From NCBI GenBank assembly GCA_964342465.1, contig CAYFFQ010000001.1, forward strand, positions 1 through 64,000: a stretch of 64,000 nucleotides of DNA. Direction: 5' to 3'. Below, one piece after another: positions 50,145-59,147 of this stretch; the stretch's first letter is position 1, and each line of letters starts with the position of its first letter. The notes below the pieces were generated by a model, which was not told where the DNA came from, ran no database searches, and worked only from the letters and a program-made list of their open reading frames with translations. The stretch comes from MGIIb-Q1 sp964342465. Lineage in GTDB: Archaea; Thermoplasmatota; Poseidoniia; Poseidoniales; Thalassarchaeaceae. A program made the position numbers and the translations under genes.

Positions 50145-51124
50145 GGAACCACCACCACATCTCCGTGATAGGTCCAGCCGATTTTTTGGAACCGACGAGC
50201 GGCGGTAGATTCGAAGGCTTGGTTTGGGATGATACCGACTATCGAGCCGCCGGAGCCGCACTGTTTGGCACAACTTCCGAGAGACCGCGCCAACATGACC
50301 GCCTCCCACGTCTCGCCGAGAGCCTCTGCTCCGAACAGTTCGGTGCGCAGGTCGAAGTTCGTGTCCATGAGGCATGCGAGGGCGAGGTGGTCCTTCGCTG
50401 CTATCGCTTCTCTCCCCTCATCGGCGCACTCCTTCAGAAGACGGATTATCTTCTTCATCTCCAAATCCCCTCTCTCCCACCTTTCAGCGATGTTGGAGTG
50501 AACCTCGCCTGAGTCATCTCCCATTGAAGAGTGAGCCACCCAGAGTCTCGGTAAGTTTTCAGGGTCCATCTCGGTGTATTCCCCGAATCCCCTCTCTTTC
50601 ATCAACCGTTCCTTGAAATCCATGTGCAACATCTTGAGGTAGGCTTGCGGAAGTCTGTCTTGCAAACCAGCGACCATGCCGAGTTCATCTCTTTCGATTG
50701 AGAGAACCAGTTCAGCCAGTTGGCGAGGGTGCAGTGCCTTGTCGGGTATCCCATTCCATTCCATCAACGCCCGCATGAAGGCGGTCTCGATAGCAGAAGA
50801 GCCGGACAGACCGACCTGTCGCGGAATCGTGGTGGTCACATCCACTTTGAATGGTCGCATCTCGGTTTTGAACCTCTCCTCAAACACCTTCACAGTAGGT
50901 TCCATTATTCTCCTCAGACCCTTATCATCGGGTAGGATGTGTTTTTCCTCACCGCCTTCGCTCGTGGAAATGGTGACCGTCGCTTCCCAGTTGTAAACTG
51001 GAAGGGAGATACATGAGCCGAAATAGCCGTCAGAGGGGTTGCCGAGAAGACCGATTCGGGCCGGGGTCGAGGCTGAGACCTCTCTGTTCACGGATGGTGG
51101 TGAGGGTGGTGGCACATGAATCAT
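50141..51124 (-). CDS. Glucuronokinase-like GHMP kinase
   Basis: 327 residues. Close in pattern to plant glucuronokinase 1, which turns D-glucuronate into glucuronate-1-phosphate: ARIGLLGNPSDGYFG near residue 22, the ATP loop QVGLSGSSAIETA near 105, IERDELGMVAGLQDRLPQAY near 144 and a closing CGSGGSIVGI near 290 in place of GAGGGG. Start ATG 51124 is placed 5 nt after GGAGATGA; ATG 51133 and TTG 51139 are alternatives. It is upstream of and coupled to the GH67-like gene, so freed glucuronate could be activated at once. A nucleotidyltransferase for the next step could be the 54333 product. Confidence 0.8.
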   Translation of the reverse strand: MIHVPPPSPPSVNREVSASTPARIGLLGNPSDGYFGSCISLPVYNWEATVTISTSEGGEEKHILPDDKGLRRIMEPTVKVFEERFKTEMRPFKVDVTTTIPRQVGLSGSSAIETAFMRALMEWNGIPDKALHPRQLAELVLSIERDELGMVAGLQDRLPQAYLKMLHMDFKERLMKERGFGEYTEMDPENLPRLWVAHSSMGDDSGEVHSNIAERWERGDLEMKKIIRLLKECADEGREAIAAKDHLALACLMDTNFDLRTELFGAEALGETWEAVMLARSLGSCAKQCGSGGSIVGIIPNQAFESTAARRFQKIGWTYHGDVVVVP

Positions 51125-51252
51125 GGTGGTCATCTCCAACCCTTGTCGAGCCTTGGGGGTCGGGGAGGGAACGGTTCCTCGAGTGAAGTGGAAGGAGCCG
51201 GGAAGTATCCATCTTCAAGTGATGATGGCGTTGGGTTGTCCCATTTCCGATT

Positions 51253-51258
51253 CATATA
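51253..51258 (+). promoter_or_regulatory. TATA box of the C-type-lectin surface protein
   Basis: CATATA is centred 26 bases before ATG 51282, predicting a leaderless mRNA and ruling out the longer frame that opens at 51123. Confidence 0.6.
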
Positions 51259-51281
51259 CTAACGGAACTTATGCACTGTAC

Positions 51282-54203
51282 ATGCATGGTGCAAAAACAA
51301 GAGCGAAAAGTATCGGAGTGATGTTGGTATTGGTGTTGGCGCCGATGGTCGCATGGACCGCAAGTGCCAACCAAAATGGCGGGAATACCGGCACCAGCGG
51401 TTCAAATGGAAATAACTTGAACATGAGTTGGCTGGACAGCCTGAACGCAGAACAGGTCGATTATTCGGCCGAACTCAACCTCTACGGTTCGGATTTGGAG
51501 GTGCGGTTGAGTTCGACTGAGATATACCCCTCGTCATATCGACAGATGTTTGACATCGATGCGAACGGAGTCGTTGATTGGAATGATTCCAACATGGTCA
51601 ATGAACTCGTCAATCACAACATGGAAGTCAATCTGTCAGACCTTCCCGAGGTGAAATTGGATGGAATGATAGTTGACCGCCTCATCGGCGAGTGGTGCAA
51701 TTTTGAGAACATTGTTCCTTACGAACATCAGGGCAGTACGGTGAACGCATCCGACATTTCGGTGAATCTCCGTTGTGAATTCACCCTGCTCGCTGAGAAT
51801 TTCAACTCTACTACAGGGGTGGTTGAGATCTCCTCTGTGGGAGACGAGCAGGCACTACCAGGCCACATCCACGCATCATCATGGCACGGCCTCAACCTCA
51901 CCAGTTTGGTCAACAATCTTCCAAACGGCACGATGACAGACCTGAACAGCAGTGGAGACAACTATTTCTGGTTGTGGACTGACAATGGACTTGAGGGCCA
52001 GTTCGTCATCGAATTCGATGTTGACTTAGATGAATACGATGTCTGTCAGGAGATGAATGGGTACTCGTTTGACGAAGCAATGGCATTGGCTTCGAACCTC
52101 TCCACCACCACAACTGTCGCTACCATCGTGATGATAGATGACCTCGCAGAGTTTGAACTGGTTTCTGAGATTCTCGACCACAATGCAACTTGGGTCGGTG
52201 CAACCCAGAACCTTGATTCAACGAACAACGGAACCGAGCCGGCGGGCGGATGGACCAATCTTGACGGCACACTACTGAACTCCTCACTATGGTCGTACGG
52301 TGAGCCCAACAACTGGGGTGGTGAGTGGAACGGTGGTGAAGACTTGGTGGAGTTGTGGCCTTGGAGCGGTTTCAACGACATTGATGAGCACGCCTATCTT
52401 CCGGTGTTGATAGAATATACCGATGTCAACGGCGACAAGAGTTACGAGTTGTTTGGCGGCTGGTATGACGTCTCATGCAACGACCAGGATGACTGGTGGG
52501 ATTGGCAAGACATGGAATGGAGGGACTACTCCCTGTGGCTGGACATGGTCGGCGACCAACTTGAGGTATCAATCAGCGCCCATGAGTCGATGGAGATTGA
52601 GGAGCTTCTCCTCTATGGCGACCTCGATGCAAATGGTGAATTGTCGGATATTGAATTGGAGGTGCTGGAGAGCGCCGCAGCCAATCTGAGTGCCGCGGAA
52701 GAATTGCCTGACATGAGTGTGGAAGGCGAACCATTGAACCAACTCGACCACTTCGGTTGTGAGATTTGGATGCCTAACAATGTGATGGCCGATGGAACTG
52801 TCGACGAGTTTGTCGACATGGCCTACGCATCTCTAGAATGCAAATGGGTCTACCTGCAACAGGTGGCTTACGATGATGTACTCAATCTCACTGTCGCAGT
52901 CAATGAGTTCGATGTCGAAAACGAATCAGGTTGGCTCTCCTTAGGTCTTGGTTGGGGTGCTACCCAGAAGGGATATGTAATCACCGATGCCTATGACACC
53001 GATGAGGCTGTCACAGAGGTCTATCTCGAGATGTACCATGAGGATTATTGGGGTGGTCAGCACTACGGAAACTTCGGAACCATCGTGATGGAATTGGAGA
53101 AACTGAACGAGGAGACCAACGACAGTGACTGGGATGATGGCGAGATGGTGGACTACATCGCCCATTCGGAAGTGGTCGGCGACGAAGTCGCCGTCGAACT
53201 GGTGCGCGTCCAACTCCTTGATGCCACCGATTTCGCTTCATTCGATGGAGACGGCGACGGCATCGTCTCAGAGGCGGAAATCCTCGCTGTCGAGCAATTC
53301 GCAGCGTCAGAGATGAATCTCAGTGAGTTGCCACCAATCCATGTGAACGATGTTCTGCTGGACAATCTTGAGGAGTGGGGGTGCGAAGTGATCATGCTCG
53401 GTGACGAGATGGATGCGATGAATCTCTTCGAAGTTGCTGAACTGGAGTGCTGGTTCTACTTCGTCGACGCCTTCGAGTTTGACGATGAGATTCTCATCGA
53501 GGTCGCAGTCGAAGAGTACGATTATGACTATGAAGAGTGGGGTATGGTCTTCGCTGAACTCGGAGAGGATGCTGCTCAGAGTGGCTGGGTCATCGAGGAT
53601 GTGTGGGATTCACACGCACAGAACTCCAGCGTCTTCTTCCACATGGTGGATGATTATCTCTGGGAGGCTGATCACAACGGCAACCACGGCACATACAATA
53701 TCAAGTTGCTCAAACCGATAATTGAGGGACCAGTTGATGAGATAGAAGACCTACCTCCCCAATGTGAGGTGGCTTGGGCACTTTCATCCGAGATGATGGA
53801 CATGACTGGCCAGACTCAGGCGGTGGAACCATCAGGTTCCTTGGATGTCACCCTCGGCGCTGGAATGTACGAACTCTATGTCTATTGCGCCGACCCGAAC
53901 GGCGACCTTGTTGATGTCATCGTGACGATTTCTGGAGTGGAGGTCGGCTCATTCTCGGCTTCGGAAGCGAGTGGATACATCGAGTTTGAAGTTCCGGAGG
54001 ATGCAGACGAGAACATCGTCATCGAAGTGCTCTGGACATCGACTGATTACTCTGGAGCGGCCAACATCAACATCACCGCAGACGGTGGTCAGGGCGGTCT
54101 TGTCATCGGTAATGTGGTACCAGGATTCTCTGGAGTATTGGGCGCTCTCGCCTTGGTAGGTGCAGTTGCACTTTCAGGCCGTCGCCTGAGACAAGGTGAG
54201 TAG
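51282..54203 (+). CDS. Surface protein with C-type-lectin-like domain, EF-hand/dockerin-like loops and PGF-CTERM-like tail
   Basis: 973 residues. A signal peptide (about 1-30, VMLVLVLAPMVAWTASA) precedes an acidic ectodomain. Calcium loops of EF-hand/dockerin type occur as DIDANGVVDW, GDLDANGELSD and FDGDGDGIVSE, in three related modules each followed by a conserved Cys-Trp segment. A C-type-lectin-like domain at about 255-400 has WVGATQN, SLWSYGEPNNWGG and GEDLVELW. The C-terminus is VVPGFSGVLGALALVGAV then SGRRLRQGE: the PGF motif, hydrophobic helix and basic end of archaeosortase substrates. It is probably cleaved and lipid-anchored at the surface to bind sugars or particles; the EPN-type loop suggests a mannose-type ligand (inference). 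Confidence 0.85.
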   Translation: MHGAKTRAKSIGVMLVLVLAPMVAWTASANQNGGNTGTSGSNGNNLNMSWLDSLNAEQVDYSAELNLYGSDLEVRLSSTEIYPSSYRQMFDIDANGVVDWNDSNMVNELVNHNMEVNLSDLPEVKLDGMIVDRLIGEWCNFENIVPYEHQGSTVNASDISVNLRCEFTLLAENFNSTTGVVEISSVGDEQALPGHIHASSWHGLNLTSLVNNLPNGTMTDLNSSGDNYFWLWTDNGLEGQFVIEFDVDLDEYDVCQEMNGYSFDEAMALASNLSTTTTVATIVMIDDLAEFELVSEILDHNATWVGATQNLDSTNNGTEPAGGWTNLDGTLLNSSLWSYGEPNNWGGEWNGGEDLVELWPWSGFNDIDEHAYLPVLIEYTDVNGDKSYELFGGWYDVSCNDQDDWWDWQDMEWRDYSLWLDMVGDQLEVSISAHESMEIEELLLYGDLDANGELSDIELEVLESAAANLSAAEELPDMSVEGEPLNQLDHFGCEIWMPNNVMADGTVDEFVDMAYASLECKWVYLQQVAYDDVLNLTVAVNEFDVENESGWLSLGLGWGATQKGYVITDAYDTDEAVTEVYLEMYHEDYWGGQHYGNFGTIVMELEKLNEETNDSDWDDGEMVDYIAHSEVVGDEVAVELVRVQLLDATDFASFDGDGDGIVSEAEILAVEQFAASEMNLSELPPIHVNDVLLDNLEEWGCEVIMLGDEMDAMNLFEVAELECWFYFVDAFEFDDEILIEVAVEEYDYDYEEWGMVFAELGEDAAQSGWVIEDVWDSHAQNSSVFFHMVDDYLWEADHNGNHGTYNIKLLKPIIEGPVDEIEDLPPQCEVAWALSSEMMDMTGQTQAVEPSGSLDVTLGAGMYELYVYCADPNGDLVDVIVTISGVEVGSFSASEASGYIEFEVPEDADENIVIEVLWTSTDYSGAANINITADGGQGGLVIGNVVPGFSGVLGALALVGAVALSGRRLRQGE

Positions 54204-54332
54204 AGTAGTGGTGGCGTTTCAAGGTTGGCTCGGAGTCTCGGTATCTCTGTTCCTCGGTGCCTCGGAGGGGAATTCACCCTTCCGACCCACATCTGAGATA
54301 AAGCCTTCAATGGTGGCGAACAGCGGTGGTCG

Positions 54333-55070
54333 ATGTGGGGCGTCATTCCTGCCGCTGGAAGAGGGACGCGTGTCGCTGAACACCATGTCGAGGGTTGCAA
54401 GGAACTGATCTCAATCAACGGCCGCACCATGCTGCAACGAACAATTGATGAGTTGCGGGCGGCCGAAGTCGAAGGCATAGTAGTCGTCACCTCCCCTGAA
54501 AAACCTGCAATCGAGAGAAGTCTCGCTGAGAGTGGCGAGATTGGCAGGGGTGACATCCATTTTGTCACCCAACCCGACCCGAAAGGGCTCGTTGACGCCA
54601 TCTTCCGCGCCAAATATGTCACCGGAGAGACCATGCTCATCGCCACTCCCGACAATCTCTATCTTGGCCACCCTTGCCCCGCTTACGAACTGCTGCGAGT
54701 ACATCGCGAGACGGAGAGGACTGTGGTCGGCGTTGTGCCGGTACGGGCCCCGTGGGGAGAGATGTTGAGGGACACCGGCAGGGTGGACTCTCTCTACGAA
54801 CTGCGTGAGAAGAACCACCGCGCAGTGAGTGGAATACTCGAGAAGCGCAAGACCAGACCCTTCCCACTGACTGAGCCCCCCCGATGGCGCTGTACGGGGA
54901 GAATGGTCGTCACCCCCGAGTTCTGGTGGCAGACGGGATATGACGATGTTGAGAAACTGGATGCGTTGGCGAGTCAGGGGAGACTGGTGGCGGCCGAGTT
55001 GGAGGCCGATTACATCGATGTCGGAATACCCTCCGGTCTCGCCTACGCGAGAAGTCATTTCGGAGAATGA
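54333..55070 (+). CDS. Sugar-1-phosphate nucleotidyltransferase
   Basis: 245 residues. The N-terminal nucleotide motif is short: GVIPAAGRGTRVAEHH (x-x-GxGTR), then KELISINGRTML, VTQPDPKGLVDAIFRA near 80 and the metal-binding Asp in ATPDNLYL near 109. This is the RmlA/GalU superfamily that makes NDP-sugars. Which NTP and which sugar cannot be told; UDP-glucuronate formation from the glucuronokinase product is a plausible fit by neighbourhood. Cytoplasmic. It starts at ATG 54333, 130 bp after the lectin-like gene. Confidence 0.88.
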   Translation: MWGVIPAAGRGTRVAEHHVEGCKELISINGRTMLQRTIDELRAAEVEGIVVVTSPEKPAIERSLAESGEIGRGDIHFVTQPDPKGLVDAIFRAKYVTGETMLIATPDNLYLGHPCPAYELLRVHRETERTVVGVVPVRAPWGEMLRDTGRVDSLYELREKNHRAVSGILEKRKTRPFPLTEPPRWRCTGRMVVTPEFWWQTGYDDVEKLDALASQGRLVAAELEADYIDVGIPSGLAYARSHFGE

Positions 55071-55149
55071 GGCGTCTCTCCTCTCCGTGCGGCGAATATG
55101 TGACACCTGCCCGTCGACATCCTCTCATCGGACTTGTCAGCGGCCTTCA

Positions 55150-56025
55150 TCAATCAAGGATGATCAATTCACCCGGTTGTGTGATGAGGTAGGGTATGTC
55201 AACATCTCGCCTCTCTATTTCGTCGACGAAGACCTGCGGGTCTACGGTATTGCCGGGGTCCATCCCATAATGCATCGGAATGGTGAGTCCGATATCCATC
55301 ACGGTGGCGAGGTCGACCGCTTCTTCATGGCTGAGATTGTCATTTCCATTTATGCAGAGGAAAGCGACATCGATAGCGCAGCCACCGTCATCCTCGACAT
55401 CCAACATCCTCGCTGCCCTAGCAAGATTACCGGTCCAGCCGGGATATGGTCTTGAGTCACCCATGTGATAGACGGTTGTTCCATCGCAGCGAATCATGTA
55501 TCCGAGATACATGTGGGCGCCCCTATCATCAGCATCCAACTCCTCATGGGCGGACGGTATGGCGAAAAAGGTCAGCCCACCGTTCAGTTGCCCTGAGTCA
55601 TTTCCATGCATGGAGTGTATTCTTCCTCTAGGAATACCCATGTCAATCAACATCTTTCTGCTCCTCAGCGGAACGACGAACTTGGCCGCTGGATTCTTCT
55701 TGGCAAACAGCGGCAATGTGGTGGGGCAGATGTGGTCATCATGCCAATGAGTACAAAATATGTAATCGATGTGAGGGAATTCTTCGGGTGCAAGCGGAAA
55801 CTCACCGAGCAGTTTGCTCCAGTGGTCACCAGCATCGAGGTCGCGCCACCACGGGTCAATCAGAATGGTGCAGGTTCGGAACTTCACCAACCATGACGCT
55901 TGAGTGAGCCAACAGATTGCCAGTTCCCCCCTCTCAGGGGTGGTATTGTCGAGTATATGTCGCAACTTCTCACCAGCGAGAACAGGGGTAATTCTCGTCT
56001 CCGGAACGGCCCACTCCTCTCCCAT
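55150..56025 (-). CDS. Metallo-beta-lactamase-fold hydrolase, UlaG-like lactonase
   Basis: 291 residues. Metal ligands: HxHxDH as THWHDDH near 94, a later His in AIPSAHEEL, the Asp in YHMGDSRPYPG near 191 and a C-terminal His in PMHYGMDPG near 255. The WLTQASWLVKF start and ILIDPWW follow the UlaG (L-ascorbate-6-phosphate lactonase) family, whose members open sugar lactones. Here it could open the aldarolactone made by the uronate-dehydrogenase-like SDR (inference). A TTTTATGA element near 56056 (minus strand) is suitably placed; ATG 56025 is preferred to GTG 56034. Confidence 0.82.
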   Translation of the reverse strand: MGEEWAVPETRITPVLAGEKLRHILDNTTPERGELAICWLTQASWLVKFRTCTILIDPWWRDLDAGDHWSKLLGEFPLAPEEFPHIDYIFCTHWHDDHICPTTLPLFAKKNPAAKFVVPLRSRKMLIDMGIPRGRIHSMHGNDSGQLNGGLTFFAIPSAHEELDADDRGAHMYLGYMIRCDGTTVYHMGDSRPYPGWTGNLARAARMLDVEDDGGCAIDVAFLCINGNDNLSHEEAVDLATVMDIGLTIPMHYGMDPGNTVDPQVFVDEIERRDVDIPYLITQPGELIILD

Positions 56026-56190
56026 GGAAGCCACCGCCTTACCACCTCATAAAAGAGGGATTCCCCGTCATCACTCATTCTAGCATCATCCATCATATCT
56101 TTGACCATGAAGCAGTGTCAAGCGGGTGTCGAATGTGGCTTCAGCACGAAGTGGGTGATTGCTCATCGCCGCGGGAGGTAAAGCCTCAAG

Positions 56191-58941
56191 GTGAATGAGC
56201 AGGTGTCGTGGCCGATGGTGAGGAGTCAGGGCCGCGCGCTGCTGCTTATTCTGACGATGGTGTTCTCCATCGCATCCTTCTCGACACTCGGCTCGAATGG
56301 GGCTGACTCGCCCGAGGTGGCGGAGAGGCTGGATTTTTCATCAGACGGGCAGTTGACCATTTCCTCTAGCGACGAGACAAGCGGTTTTGTTGAGACCGAT
56401 GAGCGACCTGAGGCTTGGCCGAATGGCGTGGCTGCGTACGACAACATGGTGTCGATGACACAATTCGGATATCGTCGCATCGACACAACCGCCAACGAAG
56501 ATGCGAGAAACTGGATCGCCGAACAACTCGAGTCGATGGGCTACGAAGTTGAGAGGCAACCATTCACCACCGAGGAATGCAGCAACTGTGAGAACATCGT
56601 TGTGACCATCAACGGAACTCTCGAAGACGATTGGTATGTCATCGGCGCGCATCACGACGCAATTTGTTATTCACCACCTCCGCTCGGTGGTCTGACCTAT
56701 CCCGGCTGCACTAGTTCCGGAGCTTACGACGACGGCACTGGTAGCGGTTCCCTCCTTGAATTGGCGAGGGCTCTGAGTGAGTGGAACGGCACACCTCTCC
56801 ACACTTGGAAACTTGGATGGTGGGACTATGAAGAGTGGCAAGGCTCGGGCTCCAGCGAGGGTGGTGGAAAGGGGAGCCTCCACTTCGTCAATGAACAGAT
56901 TCCAGAGGGTACGAATGTCACCTATGTGAATCTCGACATGTTCGCTCTGAATTGGCCTGTGCCGACTCCAGCAGCGAGTCGCGCATCTGGATGTGACGAA
57001 GATTACTGGACGCTCTACGAGTTCACTTCACCGACTGATGATTGGTCGTATTATGAAAATGAAGGGTTGGAGGTCACCGATGAGATGCAGGCTGATGCTG
57101 AGTGGTTTCAATCGAGATTGAAGGCGATAAATGAGAATCTGAGCCATCCTGAACCGTGGGTCAGCGTAATTGATGATACCAAGGGTAATTCCGACCATTA
57201 CAACTTCATCATGGCTGGATTCGCAGCCACTTGGCTGCGCGGGCAACATCAATACATACTGGAGGAAGGCGATACCTGTGAGCAGACTCCCAAGCACTCC
57301 CAGACCGATTCTGTGACAACACTCAACACGATGGCAGGCGGGAGAGGGAATGTCGAGGATGGCTTACAGACAGGGTTGGACATCATTGCCACTCATGCAC
57401 TCTGGGATTGGAATTTCAATGGCACCGATTCGACTGACTCCAACGAATCGAAAGGGGAGGGGCTGACAGCCGGAGGATTCAGTATTGAATCAATAATCAT
57501 CCTCATCTTATGCGGATTGTTGCTCGCTCTCGTCATCTTCAGAGAGGATGAGCATGCCAATCGAGGTGGCGATGGTGCGATACCATCCGAGAGGAAAGAC
57601 CTCGGCAGGGATTCAAGGTTCAGAGACCTCTGGTTCCTCCTCTTCTACCTCGGATTCTCAATGCCTTTCGCATTCTACGGTTACTGGGGAAGAACACTCG
57701 GGATGGCTGAGTTCGGACTTGACAAATATACCGTCGCCGCGATGTTCATGGTCATCCAGATTCCGTTCTTCCTTCGCCCACTCTGGGCTCAACCTGTCGA
57801 AAAGTACCAAAACCTGCCTCACGGCAAGCGGCGCAGTTGGATGCTTTATGGGTCAATCGGGCATGTAGTGATTCTCTCACCCCTAATCTTCGTCGATGTA
57901 GGGACACAACCTTGGATTTTCGTCGCCATCTTGCTACTTGCTCTCATTCCCCGCCTCTTCGCAGAGCAGGCGGTGGCGGCGATGATGGCTGAAAGCGTCC
58001 CACAATTGGGGCGAGCGAACTCGATGATAAATCTCGCATACCGAGGTGGAGGTCATCTCGTCATCCTGATGATGGGAATGTGGCTCGGCTCGGGTGAACT
58101 CTCTCCATTCATCAAAGACGGGGTGGCGAACTATGAGTTGCTGCAGACGGTGACCTTTGCGGTTCTGTTCTGTGCGATGGTGATGGGTATCGTCTTTGCA
58201 TACAAGATGAAGGAGGGTGAACCACTTACCAAAGCGAAGAGGATAGACCCCTTTCCCGAGGGTACCTCAAAGTTGGCCAAGGTCAATGTTGCGATGCAGA
58301 CCAAGACTGCGTGGTTGATACTTCTCGGCTGCCTGCTGTTGCCTCTGGGTGATGGATTCGAGGCGTGGTTTTCCGCCTATCTTGTTGAAGTTCAGAATAT
58401 GGATGGACAGACGATCACACGCTGGTGGAATCTCTTCGCAGTCATCAATTACCTCGGACTTGCCGGCCCTTGGTTGTCCGACCTGTATGGGCGGAAGAAG
58501 ATGTTGCGGCTCTACGCGCTCGGCTCTCTCGCAGCATATATCTCACTCGGGGCTTCGATGCTCATTGGGCTACCAGAAATCGTCACCTTGGCAATTTGGG
58601 TTCCGACATTGGTGCTCACAGATTGGATGATGTTCACCTTCATCACCACATGGGCGGATATTGCTGACCCACGTCTAGGGGGTACACACATGTCGGTCTT
58701 CCAGACTACACAGGCTCTTAGTGCCACCTTTGTGATGGTCGGATTGGGCGGGCTTGTCCTCGCTCTCACAAATGATGCTTATTGGTTGCTGTTCATGCTC
58801 GCGGGAGTAGGGCCAGCCCTCGGTTGGCTGATTTTCTCGAACATCAGGTTGGGTGAAGAGGAACTCGGCAGTGATGCTTGGAGTCCACCTTTTCTGCCCG
58901 ATGCGCCGACTCAGATTCTTGAGGCTGAATTGAAATCTTGA
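56191..58941 (+). CDS. Fusion of extracellular M28 aminopeptidase and 12-helix MFS-type transporter
   Basis: 916 residues from GTG 56191, with GGGAGGTA 11 nt upstream. An N-terminal signal anchor (about 12-32) is followed by a complete M28 zinc peptidase at about 75-410: HHD in VIGAHHDAICY, bridging Asp in SGAYDDGTGSGS, catalytic Glu pair in WWDYEEWQGSGS, YVNLDMF and the last His in TPKHSQTDS. A linker helix (about 430-450) leads to an MFS-like domain of about 12 helices (about 470-900), with a loop YGRKKMLRLYALG typical of MFS. It probably trims peptides outside and imports the product directly. The fused layout is the striking point; transported substrate unknown. Confidence 0.9.
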   Translation: MNEQVSWPMVRSQGRALLLILTMVFSIASFSTLGSNGADSPEVAERLDFSSDGQLTISSSDETSGFVETDERPEAWPNGVAAYDNMVSMTQFGYRRIDTTANEDARNWIAEQLESMGYEVERQPFTTEECSNCENIVVTINGTLEDDWYVIGAHHDAICYSPPPLGGLTYPGCTSSGAYDDGTGSGSLLELARALSEWNGTPLHTWKLGWWDYEEWQGSGSSEGGGKGSLHFVNEQIPEGTNVTYVNLDMFALNWPVPTPAASRASGCDEDYWTLYEFTSPTDDWSYYENEGLEVTDEMQADAEWFQSRLKAINENLSHPEPWVSVIDDTKGNSDHYNFIMAGFAATWLRGQHQYILEEGDTCEQTPKHSQTDSVTTLNTMAGGRGNVEDGLQTGLDIIATHALWDWNFNGTDSTDSNESKGEGLTAGGFSIESIIILILCGLLLALVIFREDEHANRGGDGAIPSERKDLGRDSRFRDLWFLLFYLGFSMPFAFYGYWGRTLGMAEFGLDKYTVAAMFMVIQIPFFLRPLWAQPVEKYQNLPHGKRRSWMLYGSIGHVVILSPLIFVDVGTQPWIFVAILLLALIPRLFAEQAVAAMMAESVPQLGRANSMINLAYRGGGHLVILMMGMWLGSGELSPFIKDGVANYELLQTVTFAVLFCAMVMGIVFAYKMKEGEPLTKAKRIDPFPEGTSKLAKVNVAMQTKTAWLILLGCLLLPLGDGFEAWFSAYLVEVQNMDGQTITRWWNLFAVINYLGLAGPWLSDLYGRKKMLRLYALGSLAAYISLGASMLIGLPEIVTLAIWVPTLVLTDWMMFTFITTWADIADPRLGGTHMSVFQTTQALSATFVMVGLGGLVLALTNDAYWLLFMLAGVGPALGWLIFSNIRLGEEELGSDAWSPPFLPDAPTQILEAELKS

Positions 58942-58955
58942 TTTCATTGCCGCCG

Positions 58956-59064
58956 CATCGGTTCGGCATTCTCCTCTACTATCGGAGAGAACAACCTTGA
59001 GCGAGTGGCGGCGAAAGGAGTCCTCATCGGTTCGGCATCTTCCTCTACTATCGGAGAAAACAAC
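58956..59064. repeat. ~40-bp direct repeat, copies 69 bp apart, between convergent genes
   Basis: CATCGGTTCGGCATTCTCCT with the following TACTATCGGAGAGAACAAC occurs at 58956 and (one base shorter) at 59025. It lies between the ends of the M28-transporter gene and the enolase-family gene. Confidence 0.9.
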
Positions 59065-59147
59065 AGTTTCTGATGACGATGGCTTTGGCGAGTACGAGTG
59101 GGTGCAGAACTACCCGAAAAGGGTAGTTTCGCTGAGTGGGCGTCCTT

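Noticed and set aside
48603..50375. Longer form of the GH67-like protein starting at 50375
   Set aside because: The first 77 codons are the other-frame shadow of the glucuronokinase; the TTGA overlap gives a better start.
51123..51281. N-terminal extension of the lectin-like protein
   Set aside because: Lies upstream of the TATA box and would bury the signal peptide.
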